From positions 1,054,001 to 1,118,000 of the forward strand of contig OZ243045.1 of NCBI GenBank assembly GCA_965212125.1: DNA of 64,000 nucleotides, read 5' to 3'. The translations under genes were made by a program, and so were the position numbers. The stretch comes from CAYRJD01 sp965212125 (GTDB taxonomy: Bacteria; Actinomycetota; Acidimicrobiia; Acidimicrobiales; Poriferisodalaceae). The notes under the pieces were generated by a model. The model did not search any database and had not been told where the DNA came from. It was given only the letters and a program-made list of their open reading frames with translations. Shown in pieces: positions 48,273 to 56,263 of the stretch (the first letter of the stretch is position 1; each line of letters begins with the position of its first letter).

Positions 48273-50761
48273 GCGCCGGCTAGCTCCGCTATGCGATCGG
48301 CGTCGTAGCCAAGCAACTCCGTCAGTATTTCGTAGGAATGCTCACCAAACGTCGGGCCGCCGTGGGTCATCACCGCTGGCGTGCGCGACATCCGAAACCT
48401 GGTGCCCTCCACAAAAGTCATGCCCTGCTTGGCGTGGCTGACTTCAATGAAATGGTTGCGGTGGATCGCCTGCGGGTCGGCGAGCATCTCAGGCGAATTC
48501 TGCACTTGATAAGCCGCCACGCCGGCTTGTTGCAGCTGCTCCGCCAACTCAATCGCTTCATAGCCCTGCGCATAGTCGGCTATTAGCTGATCAAGCTCGT
48601 CGTGACGCTCGTGGCGCTGCGCAACCGGTAAATCCGCCAAGTCCGCGTGGCCGATTAGCCCGGCCAAGGCTCGCCACTGATCGTCGCTCGTGCAAGAAAT
48701 CGCCACCCAGCTGCCGCCGGTTTCCGCTTGGTCTTCGCAGCCCGCCGCCGCGTACACCCCCTGCGGAGCGAACACAGTGTCGCGGTTGCCGTTTCGCTCC
48801 CAGATGCGGCCGTTCACGTTGTAGTCAAGCGAAGCCAGGCTGGACAGATGCAGCGCCGCCTCTGCTTGAGACATATCTATGTACTGGCCATCGCCGGTTT
48901 GGCGGCGGTGCTCCAAGGCGCCCATCACCGCCGCTACTAGCCAGCGCGGCGACGTGTAGTCGGTGTAGGCGCCGAACGGGCCGGCCGGCGCTCGGTCGGT
49001 CCATCCCACCGGATAGAAAAAGCCGGAGATCGCCGCCGCCATCGTGCCGAACCCGGCCAGCAGCGCCAGCGGTCCGGTTTGGCCCATCAGGCAGGTTGAG
49101 GCCATGATGATGTCGGGCTTGCGCTTGATGATGTCGTCGTAGCTGATGCCCCAGGCGACCATGGCTTTGGGCGAAAACGACTCCATGACCACGTCTGCCC
49201 AGTCGATCAAATCCCAGATGACGTCTATGGCCTCAGGTTTTGACATGTCAAGCGCCAGGCCGCGCTTGCCTGCGTTCAGATTGTTGAAGCCGCCGGCATA
49301 TTCGGGATCGCCCACGTCGTCTTTGAATGGGGTCAGCGAGCGGATGGCGTCCAGCTTGTTTTCGGATTCGACTCGGATGACATCAGCGCCGTAGTCGGCC
49401 ATCACGCGCGAGGCTGCCGGGCCAGCCATCGCCCACATGAAGTCCAGCACCTTGATGCCAGCCAGCGGCGGTGTGGTCGGGGCGCTGTCGGCTGGCGCGG
49501 CCGCAACTGCGGGTGAGCGGGCAGGCTCGGATAGCACCTCGTCGCTATGTTCGCCTAGGCGTGGCGGCTGCTCCAGCACCTGCAACGGAGTCTTTGAGAA
49601 TTTGACAAAAGCGCCTGGATAGCGCACGTCACCGGCGAACCCGCCCGCACCGTCCGAACCATCAGCACCCGTCGGGCTGTGGGTGATCGTTTCCCAGTAG
49701 CCACGATCGGCTAGCTGCGGAGAGTTGGCCACCTCTTCAATGGTCCAGATCGGCACGATTAGCAGCCGCCGCTGCATGGCCGCCTCCAGCAGTTCGGCTT
49801 TCGTTTTGGTTGCAAAAAACGCCGTCAGGGCATCCTTGGCACGCTCGTATTCGCTGATCGGTTCACGCCCGTCCAGCAGCATCATCGTGTATTCCACCCA
49901 GTCTTTGTCGCGGAGGGTTTCGTCGCAGAAACCATCTTCGTACACCCAATCCATCAGATTTTGGGTGAAGCGAGCGAAGGCGTTGCCGAACAAGAACGTC
50001 ACCGATGCGTGGCCGTCGGCGCACGCCCACATCAGCTGAACGTTGATGCCAGCCAAAATGACTCCGCCGGCCGAACGCTCCGCAGGCGTGGTGTTAAGTG
50101 GCGTTGCCAAGGAGTTGGACTGCGATGCTTGCGACATCGACTGCTGGGCGGACATGTCAATGTGCTGGCCCATGCCCGATCTTGTCTGGCGCTCCCAAAG
50201 CGCTATCAGCGCCGCGCCCGCCGCCTCAGAGGCAACGTTGTTGAACGCTTGCGGAACCACACCGCCCGCTCGCAGCGGCGCACGGTCTGCGTCGCCGGTG
50301 ATCACCATGTTTGTAGCCGAAGCCTGAACCACCAGATCCGAACTCGCCCAATCGGCGCGCGGACCGGTGCCGCCGAACGCAGTTATGGAAACATGGATGA
50401 GTGCGGGATTGATTTGACTGAGCTGCTCATAGCTCAGCCCGAGGGTGGCGGCTTGTCCCGCGTCAAACGACTCAAACAAGAAGTCCGCACCGGCGATCAG
50501 CTTCTCTAGCTCGGCGCGCGCCTGGGGGTCTTGCTGGTAGTCCAGCACCACGCTGCGCTTGCCGCGGTTGTACGCCCAGTGGTTCAGCGAATGCTCCGGG
50601 TGCGGCTCATCGCCGGCGAAAGGCGCTATGTGGCGCGCCGATGAACCGCCCGGCTGCTCAACGGCAACCACGTCGGCACCCATCTGGGCGAGGATGAACG
50701 CAGCTAGATGGCCGCGCTCGTTGGTGAGATCTATGACTCGGTATTGCTCAAGCATCGCCAT
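48257..50761 (-). CDS. Tandem family III CoA-transferase (CaiB/BaiF, two domains)
   Basis: An 834-residue protein made of two complete CaiB/BaiF units. The first (about 1-400) starts with VIDLTNERGHLAAF and has YNRGKRSVVLD. The second (about 430-834) starts with VLDFMWAMAGP and has NLNAGKRGLALD. These enzymes move CoA between carboxylic acids. At the place usually holding the catalytic Asp (after the GQ.IDMS motif), I read Gln in domain 1 and Glu in domain 2, so the reaction may differ from classical formyl-CoA transferase. Family III enzymes are interlocked dimers; this fusion may act as a single-chain version. The ATG at 50761 is listed and ATG 50755 is close behind. Confidence 0.9.
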   Translation of the reverse strand: MAMLEQYRVIDLTNERGHLAAFILAQMGADVVAVEQPGGSSARHIAPFAGDEPHPEHSLNHWAYNRGKRSVVLDYQQDPQARAELEKLIAGADFLFESFDAGQAATLGLSYEQLSQINPALIHVSITAFGGTGPRADWASSDLVVQASATNMVITGDADRAPLRAGGVVPQAFNNVASEAAGAALIALWERQTRSGMGQHIDMSAQQSMSQASQSNSLATPLNTTPAERSAGGVILAGINVQLMWACADGHASVTFLFGNAFARFTQNLMDWVYEDGFCDETLRDKDWVEYTMMLLDGREPISEYERAKDALTAFFATKTKAELLEAAMQRRLLIVPIWTIEEVANSPQLADRGYWETITHSPTGADGSDGAGGFAGDVRYPGAFVKFSKTPLQVLEQPPRLGEHSDEVLSEPARSPAVAAAPADSAPTTPPLAGIKVLDFMWAMAGPAASRVMADYGADVIRVESENKLDAIRSLTPFKDDVGDPEYAGGFNNLNAGKRGLALDMSKPEAIDVIWDLIDWADVVMESFSPKAMVAWGISYDDIIKRKPDIIMASTCLMGQTGPLALLAGFGTMAAAISGFFYPVGWTDRAPAGPFGAYTDYTSPRWLVAAVMGALEHRRQTGDGQYIDMSQAEAALHLSSLASLDYNVNGRIWERNGNRDTVFAPQGVYAAAGCEDQAETGGSWVAISCTSDDQWRALAGLIGHADLADLPVAQRHERHDELDQLIADYAQGYEAIELAEQLQQAGVAAYQVQNSPEMLADPQAIHRNHFIEVSHAKQGMTFVEGTRFRMSRTPAVMTHGGPTFGEHSYEILTELLGYDADRIAELAGAELLE

Positions 50762-50835
50762 AGTGTCGCACCAAGCGGGGAAACTTTCAAAAAAGCAGCC
50801 TGCGCGCAGCGGCGCGCACGCAGCACAATGGCGTT

Positions 50836-51624
50836 GTGACTGATTCAAACGACATCGCACATACCGGAGCGCTGCGGGACCGCCTGGCCCAAAATCTGCA
50901 ACGGCACAAGGTTCGCCAGCATGAAGATGATCAGCGGCGGCGGGCGGCGGTTTGTGTGATCGTGTTAGACAGCGACGCCGAACAGCACGGCCGCGATGAT
51001 TTCTTTAGCGACCTTGACGACAACGCACGGCTTGACCTGCTGACCGACATTCCGGGTTTGGACGATCCGGCGGTGCGCTCAAAAATCACCGGGGCGGTTT
51101 CTGGCACGGCTGGCGGGTCGTCTGTGCTGCTGACTCGGCGTGGTTCCGCGCTGAGCAAGCACGCAGGGCAGTGGGCGCTGCCGGGCGGGCGCATTGACGA
51201 CGGCGAAACCGCGCTGGAGGCGGCGGTGCGGGAAGCGCACGAAGAGGTCGGTCTCGTGCTGACCGACGATCATCTGCTGGGTCAGCTTGACGACTATCCG
51301 ACTCGGTCGGGTTTTGTGATCACGCCTTTCGTGTTTTGGCTTGACAACCAAGCTGGCGGCAGCGCCAGCCAAATTGAGCCGGTGCCCAACGAAGCTGAGG
51401 TGGCTTCTATTCATCGGATTGCTTTGCGTGAACTGAACCGTCCCGACTCGCCCAGGTTTATTCAGATTCCTGAGAGCGACCGCCCGGTCATTCAGATGCC
51501 GATCGGTGGGGATTTGATTCATGCGCCGACCGGTGCGGTGCTGTATCAGTTCAAGGCTGTTGCCTATGACGGTGAGGATGTGCGTGTTGACCACCTAGAG
51601 CAGCCGGTGTTTGCCTGGCGCTAG
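50836..51624 (+). CDS. NUDIX hydrolase, CoA-pyrophosphatase-like
   Basis: A 262-residue protein. The NUDIX box is canonical: GGRIDDGETALEAAVREAHE then EVGL, near residues 117-140. The segment before it (LSKHAGQWALPGG) and the overall layout resemble the NUDT7/NudL family that cleaves CoA and acyl-CoA diphosphates. That fits the CoA-transferase gene divergent from it, but the substrate call is inference. An Asp-rich stretch (about 50-80) is probably an insertion. The start is GTG 50836. Confidence 0.85.
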   Translation: MTDSNDIAHTGALRDRLAQNLQRHKVRQHEDDQRRRAAVCVIVLDSDAEQHGRDDFFSDLDDNARLDLLTDIPGLDDPAVRSKITGAVSGTAGGSSVLLTRRGSALSKHAGQWALPGGRIDDGETALEAAVREAHEEVGLVLTDDHLLGQLDDYPTRSGFVITPFVFWLDNQAGGSASQIEPVPNEAEVASIHRIALRELNRPDSPRFIQIPESDRPVIQMPIGGDLIHAPTGAVLYQFKAVAYDGEDVRVDHLEQPVFAWR

Positions 51625-51650
51625 TTCGGCTCGCTAGCCAGCCTCGGGCG

Positions 51651-53063
51651 CTAGCCGATCTGCAGCGGCTTGGCGATCGCCGCGCTCAACACCTCGGGAT
51701 CGCCGTCTTGTATCAGCACGTCGTCCTCAATGCGGATGCCACCAAAGCCACGCAGCTCATCAACCCGCTCCCACACAACCTCAGCGGCAAAACGCTCACG
51801 CATCTGCGGATCGCCCAGCAATGCCTCAATGAAATACACGCCGGGCTCCACGCTGGTAACCATCCCCGGCTCCAGCACCCGGTCGGTTCGCAGGTAACGC
51901 ATCTGCGGATGTGATGACGGCTCACGCCCCGGGCCGTAGCCGCCCGCATCATGCACGGCGAGTCCGATCAGGTGCCCCAGACCGTGCGGAAAAAACAGGG
52001 CGGCCGCGCCCGATGAAACCAGCTCGCTTGGCTCGCCCACAAGCACGCCCAACTCCACCAGCCCCGCCGCAATCGTCTTGGCGGCATCAAGGTGCACCTC
52101 ACGCCATTCGGTTCCAGGGCGGCAGCGGTCAATCGCTTGCTCTTGGGCTCGCAACACCAGGTGCCATAGGAAGCTCTGCTCGTCGGTGGGCGGGGCGCCG
52201 ACGACCATCGTGCGGGTGACGTCGCTTGCGTAGCCGCCGATCTGAGCGCCTGCGTCGATCAGCAGCAGGTCGCCCTTGTTGATGGTGGCGGTGGCGGGTC
52301 GCAGGGTTTCAGTGGCGCTGGGGACGTAGTGCAAAAAAGCGCTGTTGGTACCAGCGGCGACGATGCTGTCGTAGGCGACGCGTGCTGCGCCAGCGCCAAA
52401 AAACTCTGCCTCCAGGCCGATGAGCACTTCTCGCTCGGTCATGCCCGCGGACACGTTTTCAAAAACCCAGTCAAACCCACACAGCGAACAGGCTGCGGCT
52501 TCTCGCAGGTCGGCGATGGCGGCGGCGTCTTTGTGCAGGCGGTCTTGCGCTATTGCCGCCGATAGCTCTGCGGCGCTGTCGGAGTTAGTTGCCAGCTTCG
52601 CCAGCAACTCGGGCGATAAAGGCGACAAAGCAGCCGACAGCGTTTCGTCAAGTGGCGCTCCTAGCAGCGTGATTGGGTTAGCCGCGGTTGAATCAGCCGT
52701 AACTGGATTAGCGAGACGCTCGCTCAGCCAATCCGCCAGTTCGCTCAGCGGCAAGCCCAACGCTTCATAGGGTTGCTCCCAAGTCATCTCATCGGGCGTT
52801 GAGCGATAGCCAAACAGCTGCCAAGCGCCGTCGCTGTAGGCCAGCAGCAGACGCGGCGTGCCGCTGCCAACCAAATGGACCAGATCGGGATGCGGGAAAA
52901 ACGGATGCACCAAGTCCGTGCCCGGCGCCGGAACTGCGGAACCGCTGTAAAGCAACACCACGCCAGGGCTGCCCGCCTTCGCCCAGCCCGACTGCTCCCA
53001 ACTCTGCGCCACCCGCTGGCGGCGGCTCGCAAAAACCGACTCTCGGTCTGCCGCGGTGCTCAC
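51651..53063 (-). CDS. M24 family aminopeptidase (Xaa-Pro aminopeptidase type)
   Basis: A 470-residue two-metal peptidase. Metal ligands are visible in order: LLIDAGAQ, ASDVTRTM, HGLGHLIGLAVHD, SVEPGVYF and GIRIEDDVL. An N-terminal creatinase-like domain (about 1-170) precedes the pita-bread fold, as in PepP. It removes N-terminal residues ahead of proline. It converges with the NUDIX gene; start GTG 53063, with a short GTGAGTTCCCA-type duplication upstream. Confidence 0.94.
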   Translation of the reverse strand: MSTAADRESVFASRRQRVAQSWEQSGWAKAGSPGVVLLYSGSAVPAPGTDLVHPFFPHPDLVHLVGSGTPRLLLAYSDGAWQLFGYRSTPDEMTWEQPYEALGLPLSELADWLSERLANPVTADSTAANPITLLGAPLDETLSAALSPLSPELLAKLATNSDSAAELSAAIAQDRLHKDAAAIADLREAAACSLCGFDWVFENVSAGMTEREVLIGLEAEFFGAGAARVAYDSIVAAGTNSAFLHYVPSATETLRPATATINKGDLLLIDAGAQIGGYASDVTRTMVVGAPPTDEQSFLWHLVLRAQEQAIDRCRPGTEWREVHLDAAKTIAAGLVELGVLVGEPSELVSSGAAALFFPHGLGHLIGLAVHDAGGYGPGREPSSHPQMRYLRTDRVLEPGMVTSVEPGVYFIEALLGDPQMRERFAAEVVWERVDELRGFGGIRIEDDVLIQDGDPEVLSAAIAKPLQIG

Positions 53064-53158
53064 TGGGAACTCACTGAAAGGCTCATTGGAGGCAAGTTAA
53101 CTATGCAACCGCGGCAGCCGCTAGCACTACAAACCGCAGCACACGCCGCATTCGCATC

Positions 53159-53164
53159 TAGCGT
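53159..53164 (+). promoter_or_regulatory. -10 hexamer TAGCGT for the ROK gene
   Basis: TAGCGT is followed by exactly 8 nt and GTG 53173, with no Shine-Dalgarno. Confidence 0.45.
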
Positions 53165-53172
53165 CAGGCAAA

Positions 53173-54237
53173 GTGAGCGGTCAGTTATTCACAGGTTTTG
53201 ATGTCGGCGGCACGAAGGTGCTCGGCGTGGTCGTGTCTGTTGATGCGGCCAGCGCAACTCTGCCCACCTATGAGGTGATCGCCAGCGAGCTTGACTCCAG
53301 CGCGGGCGACGGCATGGTTCTCACCAAGACCGTGGCCGACATGTGCGAGAGGCTGGCCGACGCCGTTGCTTCACAGGCAGGCGGTCCGCAGGCAAGCGGC
53401 CCACAAACAACTAGCCCGCAAGCGAGCCAACCGAGCTTCGCCACCGTGGGCTTGGCGGTAGCGGGCCTGGCGGATCGCAGCGGCGTGGTTCGCTACTCCC
53501 CCAACCTGCCGGAAATACTTGAGTTCCCGCTAACGCAAACCCTCACCGCCGAGCTAGCCACCCGCTTCAGCCACGAGTGCGCCGTCAGCCTGGACAACGA
53601 CGCCAACGCAGGCACGTGGGCCGAGGCGCACCTGGGCGCAGGGCGCGACTGCGAGAACTTCGTTTTTGTGACGCTGGGCACCGGCATCGGCACCGGGTTT
53701 GTGGTGAACCGGCAGCTGGTGCAGGGCGCCAACGGCTTTGCGGGCGAAACCGGTCACATGGTTGTTGATGCCAGCGGGCCGGCGCACATCACCGGCGTGA
53801 AAGGGCCGTGGGAGTACTTCGCATCGGGCATAGCGCTGAGGCGAATGGGTCGCGCAGCCGCCGCAGCGGGAAACTTCAATGCGGGCATTGAGCTAGCTGG
53901 CAGCGCGGAAACGGTGACCAGCCATCACGTGCACGATGCGGTGAGTGTTGGCGATCCGCAGGCGCTGCAGATATTGGACGAATACAGCGACCAGGTGGCG
54001 CTGGGCATTTCCAACCTTGTGATGATCTTCGACCCGCAGCGAATCATCATCGGCGGTGGCGTGGCCGACATCGGTGAGCCTTTGCGATCACGGGTTGAAG
54101 GCCACTTGGCGAAGACGATTCTTGGCGCCAGCTATCGCCCGATGCCCGACGTGGTGCTGGCTGAGCTGGGTTCGCAATCCAGCGCAATCGGTGCTGCGCT
54201 GATGGCCAACGACCTGATCAACCCCGACCAGCGGTAG
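53173..54237 (+). CDS. ROK family kinase (glucokinase-like) lacking the zinc cysteines
   Basis: A 354-residue sugar kinase/regulator-fold protein without a DNA-binding domain. It has the phosphate motif FDVGGTKVLG near the start, the catalytic Asp in LDNDANAGTWAEA and GTGIGTGFVVN. ROK glucokinases normally bind zinc through a CxCGxxGC motif. Here the corresponding stretch reads HITGVKGPWE, with all three cysteines replaced. It may still be a kinase, but its specificity is doubtful. A short Gln/Ala/Ser/Pro repeat (about 72-90) is low complexity. Confidence 0.87.
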   Translation: MSGQLFTGFDVGGTKVLGVVVSVDAASATLPTYEVIASELDSSAGDGMVLTKTVADMCERLADAVASQAGGPQASGPQTTSPQASQPSFATVGLAVAGLADRSGVVRYSPNLPEILEFPLTQTLTAELATRFSHECAVSLDNDANAGTWAEAHLGAGRDCENFVFVTLGTGIGTGFVVNRQLVQGANGFAGETGHMVVDASGPAHITGVKGPWEYFASGIALRRMGRAAAAAGNFNAGIELAGSAETVTSHHVHDAVSVGDPQALQILDEYSDQVALGISNLVMIFDPQRIIIGGGVADIGEPLRSRVEGHLAKTILGASYRPMPDVVLAELGSQSSAIGAALMANDLINPDQR

Positions 54238-54272
54238 TCGTGCCTAGCCAATGACCGTGCCCGGCAGTAATC

Positions 54273-55064
54273 GTGTCTAGCCAGTCGCTCTTTCCGCTCG
54301 CATCGGCTGACCCGCTGGCCAGTCCACCAGCCAATCCACCGGTCAGTCCTTCGGCCGAACGCCTAGATCTGCCCGATGCAGACGTGACCTTGTATCGCGG
54401 CTACATCGAGTCGCATGAGGCTGACACTCATCTGGCCGGGCTTGAATACGAAACCGAGTGGAAGCAAGAAAAGATGCTGATGTACAGCAAGGAGGTGCCC
54501 GTGCCGCGGTTGTCGGCTTGGTACGGCGACACCGGCGACGACGTGAACACCGAATACACCTATTCCGGCATCAAGATGCGGCCTCGCTATTGGACCGGCC
54601 GCCTGATTGAACTCAAAAACAAAGTTGAACAGGCGTGCGGTGGCGCCAGCTTTAACTCAGTTCTGGTTAATAAATACCGTGACGAATACGACGGCGTGTC
54701 CTGGCATGCCGATGACGAATCCACGCTGGGCGCGTACCCCACCATCGGTTCCATCAGCCTGGGGGCGAGCAGGCAGTTTCAGCTAAGGCGCCGCTACAGC
54801 CCGGGCGAGCAGCCGAGCAAGATCATCAGTGTTGATCTGCATCATGGCGACGTGTTGGTTATGCGTGGCACCACTCAGCGCAACTGGCTGCATCAGATCC
54901 CCAAGAGGAATCGAAAGCCTGGCCCAACGCTGTCGGCGGGTGAGCAGATCGCCAAGAGGCTGCTAGGTAATGCCGCCGGCGGTGCTCAAAGCGAGGCAAC
55001 CCGAAGCGAGGCAAAACCGCAGGCACGAATCAACCTGACGTTCCGCACGATCTACTACAACTGA
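54273..55064 (+). CDS. alkB: AlkB-like 2-oxoglutarate/Fe(II) dioxygenase
   Basis: A 263-residue protein of the AlkB family, which repairs alkylated bases by oxidative demethylation. Iron ligands HAD (in VSWHADDES) and the later His in NWLHQIP are present, with the 2-oxoglutarate arginine in ARINLTFR. PTIGSISLGASRQFQLR is typical of ALKBH2/3-like bacterial members. The first 30 residues are a Pro/Ala/Ser tail. The start GTG 54273 lies in a duplicated CGTGTCTAGCCAG-type segment, so it is uncertain. It converges on the DUF4268-like gene with 3 nt between stops. Confidence 0.9.
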   Translation: MSSQSLFPLASADPLASPPANPPVSPSAERLDLPDADVTLYRGYIESHEADTHLAGLEYETEWKQEKMLMYSKEVPVPRLSAWYGDTGDDVNTEYTYSGIKMRPRYWTGRLIELKNKVEQACGGASFNSVLVNKYRDEYDGVSWHADDESTLGAYPTIGSISLGASRQFQLRRRYSPGEQPSKIISVDLHHGDVLVMRGTTQRNWLHQIPKRNRKPGPTLSAGEQIAKRLLGNAAGGAQSEATRSEAKPQARINLTFRTIYYN

Positions 55065-55067
55065 TCA

Positions 55068-56027
55068 CTAGGAGGATGAGGCAGCGTTTGCGCGCTTGAT
55101 CGCCTTCTTAAGGTATCGACGAATCGCGCCCTCTAAACGGACCGTGCGATCAACGACATCCTCAATGATCTCCTGCCAGTTTTCTTGGTCTGCCCAACCC
55201 CCATCGCAAGTATGTATGACCTTACGACCTCTCCGGACATTGTCTTTCCATTCAAGAGAATGGCCAAATGACTCTTCAATTGCGTCTTTATTTGAGAAAA
55301 GCTGCCTATACACCTCTTCGTTCCAGTCTTCTTTGCCTTTACCTCCATCAATCCACAAATCAACAGAATTGGATTCTTTCAGAACCATACACCTGAGGTA
55401 TGCGCCCTTATCGTAAGAGACAGATGGGGATCTCTTACTGGCGGTGATTTTTGCGTATAGATCCGTTTGTGTCTTAGCGTGCTTAAGCAATTCCGTGTTA
55501 AAGGCTTTTATAGAGCGCTCGGCCTCAGTCATCTCTCGCTTTGACTCGGCAATTTCATCTGACGAAGGGCCGATTATCAACGTCAACAACGGTGCAACAG
55601 ACGAGTCATCAATCCGGACTACCTGAATCTTGAACATGTAGGCAGTTAGGCGGCCAGAGTCGTTCAGCCATTCAATGGCCTTGACATGCTCAGAACGCGG
55701 CTCTTCCACAATCCAGATGGCAATATCAGCCTCAAACGCAGCCGTATAGGTAAGAACCTTCCCTAGATGCGCGTGGTCAGATGAACCAAACTGATTTTCA
55801 ATGATGACGCTCTGTCCCGAATCGGTGGTACCTACCAAATCAACCTTTAGCGAACTTGCGCTGTTTCCAGTTCGCTCTTCTCGTTGAATTGAGTCTCGCT
55901 CAAATTCAAACCCAAGGGACTCTTCGAACACATCAAGGTTCTCCTTGAGCCAAGGGGTGAAATCCAGATCTTCATTCGGCCACACTTCCCGGATGCTGTC
56001 CACCCACTGAATGCGCCGGATCTCCAC
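55068..56027 (-). CDS. DUF4268-like protein with PD-(D/E)XK-type nuclease motif
   Basis: A 319-residue protein. The opening VWPNEDLDFTPWLKENLD and the motif VDLVG...VIIENQFGSSDHAHLGK are typical of DUF4268-type proteins found singly near restriction or defence genes. Asp, Glu and Gln of these segments fit a PD-(D/E)XK nuclease-like active site. The middle is helical and charged, possibly coiled coil. The start is set at GTG 56027 (GGGGAG just upstream) because the longer frame reads through a tRNA. Base composition differs from neighbours: 55321-55380 is 23/60 G+C against 34/60 in 54841-54900. It sits 29 nt downstream of tRNA-Val, consistent with horizontal acquisition. Function unknown. Confidence 0.75.
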   Translation of the reverse strand: MEIRRIQWVDSIREVWPNEDLDFTPWLKENLDVFEESLGFEFERDSIQREERTGNSASSLKVDLVGTTDSGQSVIIENQFGSSDHAHLGKVLTYTAAFEADIAIWIVEEPRSEHVKAIEWLNDSGRLTAYMFKIQVVRIDDSSVAPLLTLIIGPSSDEIAESKREMTEAERSIKAFNTELLKHAKTQTDLYAKITASKRSPSVSYDKGAYLRCMVLKESNSVDLWIDGGKGKEDWNEEVYRQLFSNKDAIEESFGHSLEWKDNVRRGRKVIHTCDGGWADQENWQEIIEDVVDRTVRLEGAIRRYLKKAIKRANAASSS

Positions 56028-56056
56028 CTTCTCCCCTTCCGTGTTCGCTATTGCAG

Positions 56057-56130
56057 TGGGCGATACTGGATTTGAACCAGTGACCTCTGCCGTGTGAAGG
56101 CAGCGCTCTGCCAGACTGAGCCAATCGCCC
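56057..56130 (-). tRNA. tRNA-Val (CAC)
   Basis: A 74-nt cloverleaf on the minus strand. Acceptor GGGCGAT/ATCGCCC, D stem GCTC/GAGC, anticodon stem CTGCC/GGCAG with loop TTCACAC (anticodon CAC, codon GTG), T stem ACTGG/CCAGT with loop TTCAAAT, discriminator A. CCA is not encoded. It lies just upstream of the low-GC DUF4268-like gene. Confidence 0.95.
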
Positions 56131-56250
56131 CGATGGTTAGCGGTGAGGCTAGCGGCGCGGGCATGGCGCACCGAGCCCGCCGAGCCTGCCGAAGCGCCGA
56201 GCCTGCTGGACGGGCACCAGGCCAGGCAAGACAAAACGCCAGGGCGAGAC

Positions 56251-56256
56251 TAACTT
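56251..56256 (+). promoter_or_regulatory. -10 hexamer TAACTT for the acyl-CoA ligase gene
   Basis: TAACTT is followed by 7 nt and GTG 56264. The remainder of the tRNA-ligase gap (56131-56250) holds a duplicated GCCGAGCCTG segment and nothing else recognisable. Confidence 0.5.
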
Positions 56257-56263
56257 TGCGGGC

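Noticed and set aside
56028..56234. N-terminal extension of the DUF4268-like frame
   Set aside because: It reads through the tRNA-Val gene; the translated tRNA peptide is a known artefact. GTG 56027 has a Shine-Dalgarno-like stretch.
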